A stretch of DNA of 10,375 nucleotides from Prevotellaceae bacterium (GTDB lineage: Bacteria > Bacteroidota > Bacteroidia > Bacteroidales > UBA932): positions 1 to 10,375 of the forward strand of contig JAISPE010000035.1 in assembly GCA_031275145.1 (NCBI GenBank), given 5' to 3'. The position numbers and the translations under genes are program-made. The notes beneath the pieces were generated by a model that was given only the letters and a program-made list of their open reading frames with translations, ran no database searches and was not told the origin of the DNA. Every line of letters begins with the position of its first letter. The stretch's first letter is position 1. Below are positions 1-6,810 of this stretch, in pieces.

Positions 1-87
1 GGTATTGCGTTCTACCGCCTCCGCTTCGCCCGGATGAAACCTCTCAGAGCCATTCAGACTAAATCCTTTAACTGTTTTATTGTCCAT
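1..87 (-). CDS. Partial unidentified ORF, 5' end only
   Basis: An ATG at 87 opens a reading frame of 29 codons that continues off the left edge of the window. The visible N-terminus begins MDNKTVKGFSLNGSERF and continues HPGEAEAVERNT. It is hydrophilic, with no signal peptide or membrane segment, so a cytoplasmic protein is likely. I do not recognise the family. The case for a real gene is that a well-formed Bacteroidota-type promoter lies about 44 bp upstream (131-160), and that a strong stem-loop separates it from the upstream VWA gene on the same strand. So little of the protein is visible that a spurious frame cannot be excluded. Confidence 0.45.
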   Translation of the reverse strand, partial: MDNKTVKGFSLNGSERFHPGEAEAVERNT

Positions 88-130
88 TTTTCTAATTATA
101 GCATTTTTAGTTATTCCTGAAATTATTCAG

Positions 131-160
131 CAAAAGTATATATTTTTTTACATATTGCAA
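131..160 (-). promoter_or_regulatory. Putative Bacteroidota promoter for the left-edge ORF
   Basis: On the minus strand, 138-131 reads TACTTTTG, an exact match to the Bacteroidota -7 consensus TAnnTTTG. A TTG at 160-158 lies 19 nt further upstream, where the -33 element is expected. Transcription would start near 124, giving a leader of about 35-40 nt before the ATG at 87. Confidence 0.45.
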
Positions 161-165
161 ACTTT

Positions 166-271
166 CCCCTTTTTTTGACAGAATTAACAGAATTTTCAGA
201 ATTAACAGATTTTGTAAATTATGAAAATTCTGTTAATTCTGTCAAAAAAGTGATTCTGTCAAAAAAGGGGG
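166..271. repeat. Long 9-nt-periodic stem-loop repeat, possible terminator
   Basis: A perfect 28-bp inverted repeat pairs 171-198 with 222-249 around a 23-nt loop. The left arm and loop are built from consecutive 9-mers of the form nnCAGAATT, at 177-185, 186-194 and 195-203, with a degenerate fourth at 204-212. The right arm carries the complementary AATTCTGnn units at 226 and 235. A second copy of the outer segment ATTCTGTCAAAAAA (253-266, then GGGGG) can pair instead with CCCC plus the T-run at 166-184, so two alternative foldings exist. Runs of A and T flank the stem on both sides, so it could terminate transcription from the VWA gene on the minus strand. I infer a dispersed repeat that also acts as a terminator; the structure itself is certain. 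Confidence 0.85.
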
Positions 272-1542
272 ATTTTCACTGTGTGCTTTTCCATGACTAA
301 TTCTCTTAGCAAAACGATATTGTCGGGGACATTCGGCTCGCTCACAAATTTGTCCAGACAATCGAGTTCCTGTTGATGATTCACTAATCTGTTTTTGACA
401 CAGTTAACTGCGTTAATAATTTTATTCGCCTGCAACATTTTTTCCGACAAGACATTATTATTATTCACGTATGTTATCTGTTTCACAATATTCTTTTTCT
501 CACAGTTCTCGATAAAATCCATATTGACCGTTAACCGATCTTTCTGCTTTTTTCTTTTTGACTGGAATTTGACTAATATGAGTTGATCTTTCTGCGATAT
601 ATTTGAACACAAAAGAACAAGTTTTCCCGCGGTTGCAGTAACTTTTGGAGCGCCATAAACATCAACAATACTAAAGTATTTAGGGTGTGAAATTTCGATT
701 TGGATGTTTTCCATGTTTGCATTCATATTATAAAATTCTTCTCTAAGAACATATCCTATATCGATATATGCACTGTCGCAGTCGCCGACGAAATGACTTT
801 TCCCTCTGCCTTCTACCGAAATATCGTGTAAAAGATCGAAATTAATATTGTTTCCTATACCTATGGTAGATGTTTCTATCCCTTTATCATAGTAATTGAC
901 AGTATGTTTAAGGATTCGGACAGGATCTCTTTCTCCTGTGGTAGATACTCCGTCAGACATGAGGATCAGCCGGTTTCGATAAAATCTGTTGAGATTTTTA
1001 TCAATCTCATCATATCCTCTCAACATTCCTGCCAGCATGTTTGTGCCGCCTCCGATCGTTATCCGGTCAATTATTTCCCTGAAAATACTGTCATTATTTT
1101 TGTTATACTGTCGCGCAGGAAGAATCACCCGGGCAACATCGTCATACGTTACAATAGACAGATAATCGCCCGGAACAAGACATGAAAGTATTTCTTTCAT
1201 TGCGGTTTTCAATTTTTCCATCCTGTTGTTTTCTTCCATTGAAGCGCTGCGGTCAAGGGCAAAACACAGGTTCAAAGGTTTTCTTTCTACAGGTTCGCTC
1301 GCGGAAGAGATTTTTAGAAGAAGATCCACATTCAACTTTTTTTTATCCTGCGAATTGACTACCTCCAGATTAATATCCGAACTCTCGTTATAATCATAGG
1401 AATCGTTTGTCAGATAATCTTCCATATCGACCTGATGCGGCGAAAACAAACCGCAATTGGAAGGCATTATAATCTCCTGACAATATATTGTAAATGTGTA
1501 TAACACACATAAACAGAGAATCGTTAAACATTTTGTATTCAT
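259..1542 (-). CDS. Secreted von Willebrand factor A (VWA) domain protein
   Basis: This 427-residue protein has an N-terminal hydrophobic signal sequence (about residues 1-21, ending IYC-QE) and then an N-rich, acidic linker. A VWA domain covers about 90-270 with a complete metal-ion-dependent adhesion site: DRSAS at 97-101, the GGGT threonine at 167, and MSDG with Asp at 197. The TIGIG strand typical of chloride-channel/YfbK-like VWA proteins follows. A beta-rich segment (about 285-360) and a helical tail complete it. Such proteins bind divalent metal and usually mediate protein-protein contacts in the periplasm or at the surface; the partner cannot be read from the sequence. The start at 1542 is preferred over an upstream ATG at 1584 because it gives a clean signal peptide and because the likely promoter (1567-1574) overlaps the extra codons. 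The last codons and the TGA lie inside the stem-loop repeat. The gene looks more A/T- and Asn-rich than its neighbours. No MoxR ATPase or other usual VWA partner is visible. Confidence 0.88.
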   Translation of the reverse strand: MNTKCLTILCLCVLYTFTIYCQEIIMPSNCGLFSPHQVDMEDYLTNDSYDYNESSDINLEVVNSQDKKKLNVDLLLKISSASEPVERKPLNLCFALDRSASMEENNRMEKLKTAMKEILSCLVPGDYLSIVTYDDVARVILPARQYNKNNDSIFREIIDRITIGGGTNMLAGMLRGYDEIDKNLNRFYRNRLILMSDGVSTTGERDPVRILKHTVNYYDKGIETSTIGIGNNINFDLLHDISVEGRGKSHFVGDCDSAYIDIGYVLREEFYNMNANMENIQIEISHPKYFSIVDVYGAPKVTATAGKLVLLCSNISQKDQLILVKFQSKRKKQKDRLTVNMDFIENCEKKNIVKQITYVNNNNVLSEKMLQANKIINAVNCVKNRLVNHQQELDCLDKFVSEPNVPDNIVLLRELVMEKHTVKIPLF

Positions 1543-1566
1543 TTCAGTTGTACATTTAAGAATATG

Positions 1567-1574
1567 CAAAAGTA
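1567..1574 (-). promoter_or_regulatory. Putative -7 element of the VWA gene promoter
   Basis: The minus strand reads TACTTTTG, an exact TAnnTTTG match, 25 bp upstream of the preferred VWA start. No good TTG is present at the -33 position (a GTT at 1596-1594 is the nearest), so the promoter may be weak or activator-dependent. Confidence 0.45.
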
Positions 1575-1600
1575 AATATAACATTATTACCGTAACTAAT

Positions 1601-1620
1601 AAATTATGTTAAATTATGTT
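1601..1620. repeat. Perfect tandem duplication of a 10-mer
   Basis: AAATTATGTT occurs twice head to tail (1601-1610, 1611-1620). The pair lies just upstream of the putative VWA -7 element and about one helical turn apart, so it could be a tandem binding site near the -33 region. It could also be chance in A/T-rich DNA. Confidence 0.5.
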
Positions 1621-1930
1621 GTTTTATCTAAAACTGTTCCCGCCGGGAAAAAATTTGCTGTGTTTCAAATAAATATATACTTAAACAAAATTGATTTGCA
1701 AAAGACCGCAGAATTATACCCGAGGGGTTTTGCAGCCTGTATTTTTCGCTAACCGTTTCCTTTTGAGCATAACAAAGTGTAAGAATACCTCGCGGGTACG
1801 GCATTTTATTTGCCGTATGCTTTAGCCCGTTTCTGTCAAAATCATGCTACGCAGAGTATAATTCGTTATATTTTATTAATTTCGCTACCCTGACTCATTA
1901 AACCTTTTTACCGGATTAGTGTCTATTAAA
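1621..1930. other. Gene-free stretch of the divergent intergenic region
   Basis: No plausible coding frame, tRNA or rRNA was seen here. It contains a short GC-rich hairpin (TTCCC-GCC-GGGAA, 1637-1649), an imperfect 12-bp inverted repeat (1717-1728 with 1787-1798, 10 of 12 paired), and the diverged palindromic repeat listed at 1784-1850. Together with the promoter elements at either end, it separates the minus-strand VWA gene from the plus-strand M23 genes. Confidence 0.6.
1784..1850 (-). repeat. Diverged copy of the dispersed palindromic repeat
   Basis: Read on the minus strand, 1826-1784 aligns over about 43 nt with the central and right part of the repeat at 10150-10236, with roughly two thirds of positions identical. 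This includes an uninterrupted 14-nt identity GCTAAAGCATACGG (1826-1813, matching 10188-10201). A left-arm AGCATG (1847-1842) also has a counterpart. A 7-bp hairpin (1797-1803 with 1811-1817, loop TTTTATT) sits inside. Homology to the two better copies is likely but not certain. Confidence 0.5.
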
Positions 1931-1962
1931 AGTGTTTTTTTATAAAAAAACTTATAAAAGAC
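1921..1962. promoter_or_regulatory. A/T palindrome upstream of the M23 promoter
   Basis: An 18-bp perfect palindrome, G-T7-A-T-A7-C, occupies 1934-1951. It sits inside a longer imperfect dyad bounded by GTCT (1921-1924) and AGAC (1959-1962). It lies immediately upstream of the -33 element of the M23 promoter. It could be a regulator-binding dyad, an UP-like A/T element or a terminator remnant; the sequence does not decide. Confidence 0.45.
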
Positions 1963-1974
1963 AGTTTTATATTG

Positions 1975-2001
1975 TTGTATATATATTTTTTTATAACTTT
2001 G
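1975..2001 (+). promoter_or_regulatory. Putative Bacteroidota promoter for the M23-M23-ftcD genes
   Basis: TAACTTTG at 1994-2001 matches the -7 consensus TAnnTTTG exactly. TTG at 1975-1977 lies 16 nt upstream as a -33 element. Transcription would start near 2006-2010, leaving a leader of about 50 nt before the TTG start codon. No Shine-Dalgarno-like sequence is evident, as is usual in this phylum. Confidence 0.6.
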
Positions 2002-2055
2002 CACAGAATTTTTTCAGGTTTTGATTTAGTTTAATATTAAATAACAGAAAACTGC

Positions 2056-3024
2056 TTGGCAAGGAAACAGTACAAATATAACCCTGACACTCTTTTGTTT
2101 GAAGAAAAAAAAGAGCCGCTCGTATCCCGAATTAAGAGAGGTATTTTAGCCTTTTTAGGGATCAGTACAATTGCTGCTGCATGGATTTTTGTATACTCTC
2201 TGTTCTTTCAAACCCCCAAAGAAGCTTATTTGTTAAAAACAACCAATGAATTATTGGTTTCGTACGAGATCATTCAAATGAAACTGAAAGAGGCCGGAAA
2301 TACCCTGACCAATATAATGGATCGGGATAATAATGTTTACAGAGCCGTTTTCGAGGAAGACACTATCCCGTATACCGTCAGAAACGCCGGATTCGGAGGC
2401 GTAAACCGATATACAAAATACGAAAATCTGGGAATACAAAATACAGATCTGCTAATAGATATTTATCGCAGTTTGGATATTCTGCAAAAGAAAACATACA
2501 TACAGTCAAAATCATTTGACAGAATCGGCGAACTTGCTTCCAGCAAAGTATTGATTCAACAGTCCATGCCCGTATCCGCGCCTGTCGATCTCTATCAAAC
2601 ACGTCTGTCTTCCCTCTTCGGATACAGAACAGACCCTGTGTATGGCGGAATACAGTATCACAAAGGCATTGACCTTTCCGGCAAAACAGGACTGCCGATA
2701 TGCGTGACCGGCGACGGCACTGTACTTAAAGCCTCATATAACGGAGGAGGATACGGCAATATGGTTGAAGTCGATCATGGCTTTGGATACACAACGCGAT
2801 ATGCACACCTCAGCAAAATAAACGCCGTCGAAGGACAGAGAGTGAAACGCGGCGACAAAATCGGAGAGCTGGGAAATACCGGTAAATCGGTTGGACCTCA
2901 CCTTCATTACGAAGTACGGTTGAAAAATAATCCGCAAAATCCTCTGATTTATTTCGAGAACCAGTTTGATATCGAAAACTTTGACTTTGTAGATCAGGGG
3001 GATGATGAATTGATTTATGACTAA
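2056..3024 (+). CDS. Membrane-anchored M23 (LytM-type) peptidase
   Basis: This is a 322-residue zinc metallopeptidase predicted to cut peptidoglycan cross-bridges or stem peptides in the periplasm. A short cytoplasmic N-terminus (KYNPDTLLFEE) precedes one membrane segment (about 30-51), and then a helical stalk (about 55-165) contains the RDNNVYRAVFE and AGFGGVNRY motifs. From memory, these motifs mark a Bacteroidales-type M23 subfamily. The LytM domain (about 178-300) keeps every active-site residue: HKGID (His202, Asp206), the catalytic His251 in YAHL, and HLH (His282, His284). Translation apparently begins at TTG: an in-frame TAA lies at 2038, no ATG follows it before the conserved N-terminus, and MARKQYKYNP fits the family start. 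It overlaps the next M23 gene by 8 nt, which suggests translational coupling. Confidence 0.92.
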   Translation: MARKQYKYNPDTLLFEEKKEPLVSRIKRGILAFLGISTIAAAWIFVYSLFFQTPKEAYLLKTTNELLVSYEIIQMKLKEAGNTLTNIMDRDNNVYRAVFEEDTIPYTVRNAGFGGVNRYTKYENLGIQNTDLLIDIYRSLDILQKKTYIQSKSFDRIGELASSKVLIQQSMPVSAPVDLYQTRLSSLFGYRTDPVYGGIQYHKGIDLSGKTGLPICVTGDGTVLKASYNGGGYGNMVEVDHGFGYTTRYAHLSKINAVEGQRVKRGDKIGELGNTGKSVGPHLHYEVRLKNNPQNPLIYFENQFDIENFDFVDQGDDELIYD

Positions 3025-3994
3025 ATCGAAGCGCATGAACAAATTCAGATATAATCCCGAAACTTTAGTATTCGAGGATGTCGGAAAAAGTATCCGGCGG
3101 ACGGTCCGTCGAGTTATTTCCTTTCTACTGTTCAGTTTCGTTATTGCTGTCATATATTATGCAGTATATTCTTTATTTTTCGATACATACTCCGAATACT
3201 CCATCAAAAGGGAGAACAAAATTCTTGCAGAACATCTTACCGAAATCAATGACAGGTACAGGAAACTTCATGAAGTGATTATGGATATTTCGAAAAGAGA
3301 TACCAATATATACAGTGTGATTTTTGAAACAAAACCGCCCGACGACATATTCGCAGAAACAGAACAGTCTTCTGTAAAATACGAATCGCTTCAAACGAAA
3401 ACCATTAAAGAGTTAGTCCTGATAGCCGAAAACAGAGTGGAAATACTGGCCGGTAAATCCCGTATACAGTCGGCAATTATTGACAGTTTTAAAAACACAG
3501 TAAATTCGAAACAGGACGAACTCCGGCATATTCCGGCAATCGTACCCATCAAAAATCTGCATATCAATGCCGTCGGCGCTTCGGTAGGCGAAAAGATAAA
3601 CCCGATACACAAATCCCTGCAAATACATAAAGGTATTGATTTTGCCGTCCCTGTAAATTCGGAAGTTATTGCAACCGCTTCGGGAACAGTGAAAGATGTG
3701 ATATCAAAAAAATTCACCACCGGCGTCGAAATCATTATAGACCACCAAAACGATTATGAAACAAGATATTTATATCTGAACGAATCGTTAGTAAAAAAAG
3801 GAACACCGGTGGAACGCGGCGACATTATCGGCAGAGTGGGAAATATCGGAGTGACAGTGCCGCACCTTCATTACGAGGTCAGAGTGGGAGGAAAAATCGC
3901 CGACCCTCTGAACTATTTCTTCATGGAACTGTCGCCAAAAGAAACGCTCTCATTCGTAAAAGCGTCCTTAGACAAGGGACAGTCGCTCGATTAG
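3017..3994 (+). CDS. M23 paralogue lacking a catalytic histidine
   Basis: This 325-residue protein has the same plan as the gene before it: the N-terminal motif FRYNPETLVFE, a membrane segment at about 33-54, a helical stalk with the RDTNIYSVIFE motif, and a C-terminal LytM domain (about 180-302). The two look like a tandem duplication. Zinc ligands are kept: His204 and Asp208 in HKGID, and His285 in HLH with His283 beside it. However, the histidine of the YAHL motif is replaced by Tyr253 (RYLYL; codon TAT at 3774-3776), and the loop before HKGID has lost the FGYRTDP-type motif. In LytM enzymes that histidine takes part in catalysis, so this is probably an inactive or altered peptidase, possibly a regulator of another enzyme, as degenerate LytM proteins such as EnvC are. 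An alternative ATG at 3035 (MNKFRYNPETL) would remove the 8-nt overlap and matches the first gene's N-terminus about as well. Confidence 0.88.
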   Translation: MTKSKRMNKFRYNPETLVFEDVGKSIRRTVRRVISFLLFSFVIAVIYYAVYSLFFDTYSEYSIKRENKILAEHLTEINDRYRKLHEVIMDISKRDTNIYSVIFETKPPDDIFAETEQSSVKYESLQTKTIKELVLIAENRVEILAGKSRIQSAIIDSFKNTVNSKQDELRHIPAIVPIKNLHINAVGASVGEKINPIHKSLQIHKGIDFAVPVNSEVIATASGTVKDVISKKFTTGVEIIIDHQNDYETRYLYLNESLVKKGTPVERGDIIGRVGNIGVTVPHLHYEVRVGGKIADPLNYFFMELSPKETLSFVKASLDKGQSLD

Positions 3995-4024
3995 TTAAAA
4001 TCACACAGTTAAAGATGATCATGT

Positions 4025-5044
4025 ATGAGTTATAAACGGAAAGACACGACAGGAGAAGTACTGTGTATTCCGAATTTCAGCGAAGGTACGGATTCCTCGA
4101 AAATCCGGCTGATTAGCAAATCCATAGAATCTGTTTCGGGTATTAAACTTTTGCATGTCGACAGCGGCGCGGATGCTAACAGAACGGTTATTACATTCGC
4201 GGGCACGCCCGAAAGCGTCTGCAATGCCGCTTTCGAAGCCATTAAAACAGCATCGAAAATCATTGATATGCGGCTTCATCATGGAAAACATCCCCGAACG
4301 GGAAGCGTGGACGTCTGCCCTCTGGTCCCGATCAGGAACATTAGCATGGAAGAGACGGTTATATATGCCCGTAAATTAGCTGAACGTACAGGCAGAGAGC
4401 TGGAAATACCCGTATACTGTTATGAAAACGCCGCATTTGTTCCCGAACGCAGAAACCTCGCTTTTTGCAGAAAAGGAGAATATGAATCTTTGAAACAGAA
4501 ACTTTCCGAACAAAAACCGGACTTCGGCCCTGATATATTCACTCCGAAAGTCGCAAAAACAGGCGCGGCAATAATCGGAGCAAGAGATTTTCTTGTTGCT
4601 GTGAACTTTAATCTCAACACAAAATCAAAAGATACAGCCGCGCTGATTGCTTCCGGAATACGTGAAAAAGGCAGAAAAGATACCGATGCAAAACTGAAAG
4701 GAATCAAGGCTATAGGCTGGTATATCAACGATTTTGACATCGCTCAGGTATCTGTAAACATCACAGACATAAAAGCCGTTTCGCTATACCGGGTTTTTGA
4801 AGAAGTCAGGAAAAGAGCGGAGCAATTAGACGTACAGGTCACCGGAACAGAAATAGTCGGCCTGATTCCCGAAAAAATTCTGCTTGATGCCGGATACTGT
4901 TTTCTTTCACAGACAGAGAATCCTGCAAATGTTTCCGACGAACTGTTACTGAAAATCGCCATAGAAAAATTGGGACTGAACGACCTGTATCCTTTTATTC
5001 CCGACGAAAAAATATTAGACCGAAAGTTAGGCCATCCCGTATAG
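4025..5044 (+). CDS. ftcD: Glutamate formimidoyltransferase
   Basis: This 339-residue enzyme transfers the formimino group from N-formimino-L-glutamate to tetrahydrofolate, giving 5-formimino-THF and glutamate, a late step of histidine degradation that feeds one-carbon metabolism. Recognisable features are the N-terminal CIPNFSEG motif (14-21), SGADANRTVITFAG (47-60), and GKHPRTGSVDVCPLVPI, whose His89 corresponds to the catalytic histidine of the mammalian bifunctional enzyme. GAAIIGARDFLVAVNFNL follows at about 181-198. The length matches the formiminotransferase domain alone; the cyclodeaminase domain of the animal enzyme is absent, so a separate FchA would be needed. It starts 30 bp after the second M23 gene and is probably co-transcribed. 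None of the usual partners (hutH, hutU, hutI, fchA) lies in the window. It could act in folate repair rather than histidine use, but the assignment to the family is firm. Confidence 0.93.
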   Translation: MSYKRKDTTGEVLCIPNFSEGTDSSKIRLISKSIESVSGIKLLHVDSGADANRTVITFAGTPESVCNAAFEAIKTASKIIDMRLHHGKHPRTGSVDVCPLVPIRNISMEETVIYARKLAERTGRELEIPVYCYENAAFVPERRNLAFCRKGEYESLKQKLSEQKPDFGPDIFTPKVAKTGAAIIGARDFLVAVNFNLNTKSKDTAALIASGIREKGRKDTDAKLKGIKAIGWYINDFDIAQVSVNITDIKAVSLYRVFEEVRKRAEQLDVQVTGTEIVGLIPEKILLDAGYCFLSQTENPANVSDELLLKIAIEKLGLNDLYPFIPDEKILDRKLGHPV

Positions 5045-5333
5045 TCTCCATCGGATTGCTTCTCGCAATGAGGCTTTTCGTTATATTATATCCTTATAAC
5101 AGGCTTTTTCGACAAAGTCACCGCTGCTTGATGACAAATTTTCTCACGTACGCAGCAAAATTTCCATCAGTACGCGGCAGAACTTCCATCCGCATGCAAA
5201 ATAAGATTGCGAAAAGCGTCATTGTAAATACTCGTTTCGTACCGCAACTGAAAGCGTAATGACGCTTATCGGAACGTCCTGAAAGGACTTTTAAGGACAC
5301 AAAACAGTTCAAAGACTATAACCGAAAAAGTAT
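5045..5333. other. Convergent intergenic region, left part
   Basis: I see no convincing gene here. A 5-bp hairpin followed by a T-rich stretch (5055-5069, then CTTTTCGTT) may be a weak terminator for ftcD. A near-tandem 22-bp duplication (5148-5169 and 5170-5191, 18 of 22 identical) follows. Further on, a perfect 10-bp inverted repeat AAGCGTCATT/AATGACGCTT pairs 5214-5223 with 5258-5267. A 67-codon plus-strand frame (5056-5259) spans these repeats but has no recognisable features and is likely fortuitous. Confidence 0.55.
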
Positions 5334-5490
5334 CCCATTAAACAGGTTAATTCAAAAACCATAGAACTTTCTCCATCCTCGTACAGTAAGTCCCGCATGC
5401 CGCCCATGCCGTAAGCTAAAGCTTACGGTTAATAATGTGTCGTCACTGCGGGACTTGCTGTATACGGCTGTAGAAAGTTTTTTTAATGGG
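5334..5490. repeat. 157-bp nested palindrome, dispersed repeat copy
   Basis: Four nested arms pair in order. CCCATTAAA 5334-5342 pairs with 5482-5490, and the AACTTTCT block near 5365-5372 pairs with AGAAAGTT at 5472-5479. The segment 5382-5397 pairs with 5447-5462 at 15 of 16 positions. The central CCGTAAGC-TAAA-GCTTACGG hairpin (5409-5428) is perfect. The core, about 5383-5462, is clearly homologous to 10150-10236. It lies between the convergent ends of ftcD and the plug-protein gene, where a folded transcript would block read-through from both sides. Outside the core the arms are unique to this copy. Confidence 0.85.
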
Positions 5491-5523
5491 TTACACGGTA
5501 GAAAAAGATCCCCGACCCTGCGT

Positions 5524-5543
5524 TGCATTCCCTCAAGAATGCA
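5524..5543 (-). terminator. Weak hairpin downstream of the lpxC-plug gene run
   Basis: TGCATTC-CCTCAA-GAATGCA forms a 7-bp stem with a 6-nt loop, 7 bp past the plug-protein stop codon. On the minus strand a short T-run (5508-5504) follows only after about 15 nt, so it is a poor intrinsic terminator on its own. The large palindrome further on may complete the job. Confidence 0.3.
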
Positions 5544-5550
5544 TCCGAAA

Positions 5551-6804
5551 TTACCTGCCCGTGATTTTCTGGAAAGCCACTAATCTGTCGTATCTGTGTT
5601 CCGGCAGGCGGTAATAGACGTATATATTATAGACATTTTCGGTTTCATAGAAACATCCTTCGGTGGCGTTCATGTCCAGATTGCCGTCTTTATCAAGGAT
5701 AACATACTGATAGTTATAAAAACCCTGTTTCAGCGGGACAATACATTTGTAGGAACCGTCGATATATCGCATCTCATATCTGTCGGAAACAGACCGGTTT
5801 GTAAGCTCGCCGAACAAAAATATCCTTCCTTCGACAGACATTTTCGGGACAAACGAGAAAAGAACGTCCACGTATTCCGACTGGGTATCAGGGTCTGTTG
5901 AATTATCCGAAGCAATCATATATTTGCCGTTTATGTCGCGTGCCGACAGATATTCCGAACGTTCGGCGTCCGGAACGAGTTCAACCCGATGCACGCCGTC
6001 AAACGAATGACGGGCAACTCCCTGTCCATTATATATCAGCGAGCGTATATCGATAGCGCGGTATTCATTTCCTCCGTTGTAGATATTTCGGTCGGGACGG
6101 GAATAATCCACATTACCGGGCTGGACAAAAGCAGGTAGAGGATTTTCGACGCCCGGTACGGCTGTGAAATTCCGTTCGACCCGGACTTTCAGGTTTCTGT
6201 ATGCGTCGATAATTCTTAACGAAGGGCAGGAAACCTTGAAACCAAACTGTTGCATACACTGAACGCTGGCAGGGACGATCGCGGACGCGCCGACTGCAGC
6301 CAGAGTCTCCACCATTGAGAAACCTTTAACCAGCACAGGTTTGCGCGAGTTACGCTCAAAAACTTTAACAAGATAGTTTCCCGATATTTTCAAGTTCACG
6401 TTTTCATTCGGCAAAGTAACGGCAAAATGACGGTAATTCAGGACCGTTCCCTGCGACTGACTTACTTCGTTTATCTCATTTTCGGGGAAACCCGACATAT
6501 AATCGTTCAGAATCAGATTTTCTTCCTGCCAGTTGGCATCGCGATGTTCCACAGTGTAGTAATAGTCGTCTTCGACTTCGCTGTTGCGGATAAGTTCGTC
6601 GAAAACAAGCGTTACGGTTTCGTCGGAATTTAAACGGATAAGAGGATCGGAAAACCGGTCGCCGGTCTTGAACATCTGTACGGAACAGATTTTGCCGGAA
6701 AAACAGAAGTCCCTGAATCCGGCTTTTGCATTAACTTTTTGAAGATCCTGCGAATAAGCCGTTCGACCTGTCAATATCAGTAATATGATAAAAAACCGTT
6801 TCAT
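5551..6804 (-). CDS. Type IX secretion system plug protein (DUF5103)
   Basis: This 417-residue exported protein has a clear signal peptide (about 1-18, cleaved in AYS-Q, with the mature N-terminal Gln common in Bacteroidota). The family signature is rich: PLIRLNSDETVTLVFDEL (54-71), DDYYYTVEHRDANW (79-92), the YMSGFPENEIN region, NYRHFAVTLPNENVNLKISG (123-142), GNYLVKVFE, FVQPGNVDYSRPDRNIYNGG with NEYRAIDIRSL, DINGKYM, FLFGELTN, and KQGFYNYQYVILD near the C-terminus. In Flavobacterium johnsoniae the Plug protein closes the periplasmic side of the giant SprA outer-membrane channel when PorV and substrate are not engaged. The gene starts 6 bp after rlmB ends, so it is the last gene of the lpxC/fabZ-lpxA-rlmB run. 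No other T9SS gene lies in the window. Family membership is confident; the plug role in this organism is inferred. Confidence 0.9.
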   Translation of the reverse strand: MKRFFIILLILTGRTAYSQDLQKVNAKAGFRDFCFSGKICSVQMFKTGDRFSDPLIRLNSDETVTLVFDELIRNSEVEDDYYYTVEHRDANWQEENLILNDYMSGFPENEINEVSQSQGTVLNYRHFAVTLPNENVNLKISGNYLVKVFERNSRKPVLVKGFSMVETLAAVGASAIVPASVQCMQQFGFKVSCPSLRIIDAYRNLKVRVERNFTAVPGVENPLPAFVQPGNVDYSRPDRNIYNGGNEYRAIDIRSLIYNGQGVARHSFDGVHRVELVPDAERSEYLSARDINGKYMIASDNSTDPDTQSEYVDVLFSFVPKMSVEGRIFLFGELTNRSVSDRYEMRYIDGSYKCIVPLKQGFYNYQYVILDKDGNLDMNATEGCFYETENVYNIYVYYRLPEHRYDRLVAFQKITGR

Positions 6805-6810
6805 CGCGCA

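Noticed and set aside
166..271. CRISPR or tRNA-like structure
   Set aside because: The 9-nt units are contiguous and palindromic without unique spacers, and no tRNA arms or CCA-type features are present.
1480..1542. Lipoprotein signal on the VWA protein
   Set aside because: A cysteine follows the hydrophobic stretch, but the residues before it (T-I-Y) do not fit the lipobox L-A/S-G/A-C.
1543..1584. Longer VWA protein starting at ATG 1584
   Set aside because: It would put 14 residues before the signal peptide and place the likely -7 promoter element inside the coding region.
5148..5191. CRISPR-like repeat
   Set aside because: There are only two adjacent 22-bp imperfect copies with no spacer between them, and no cas gene.
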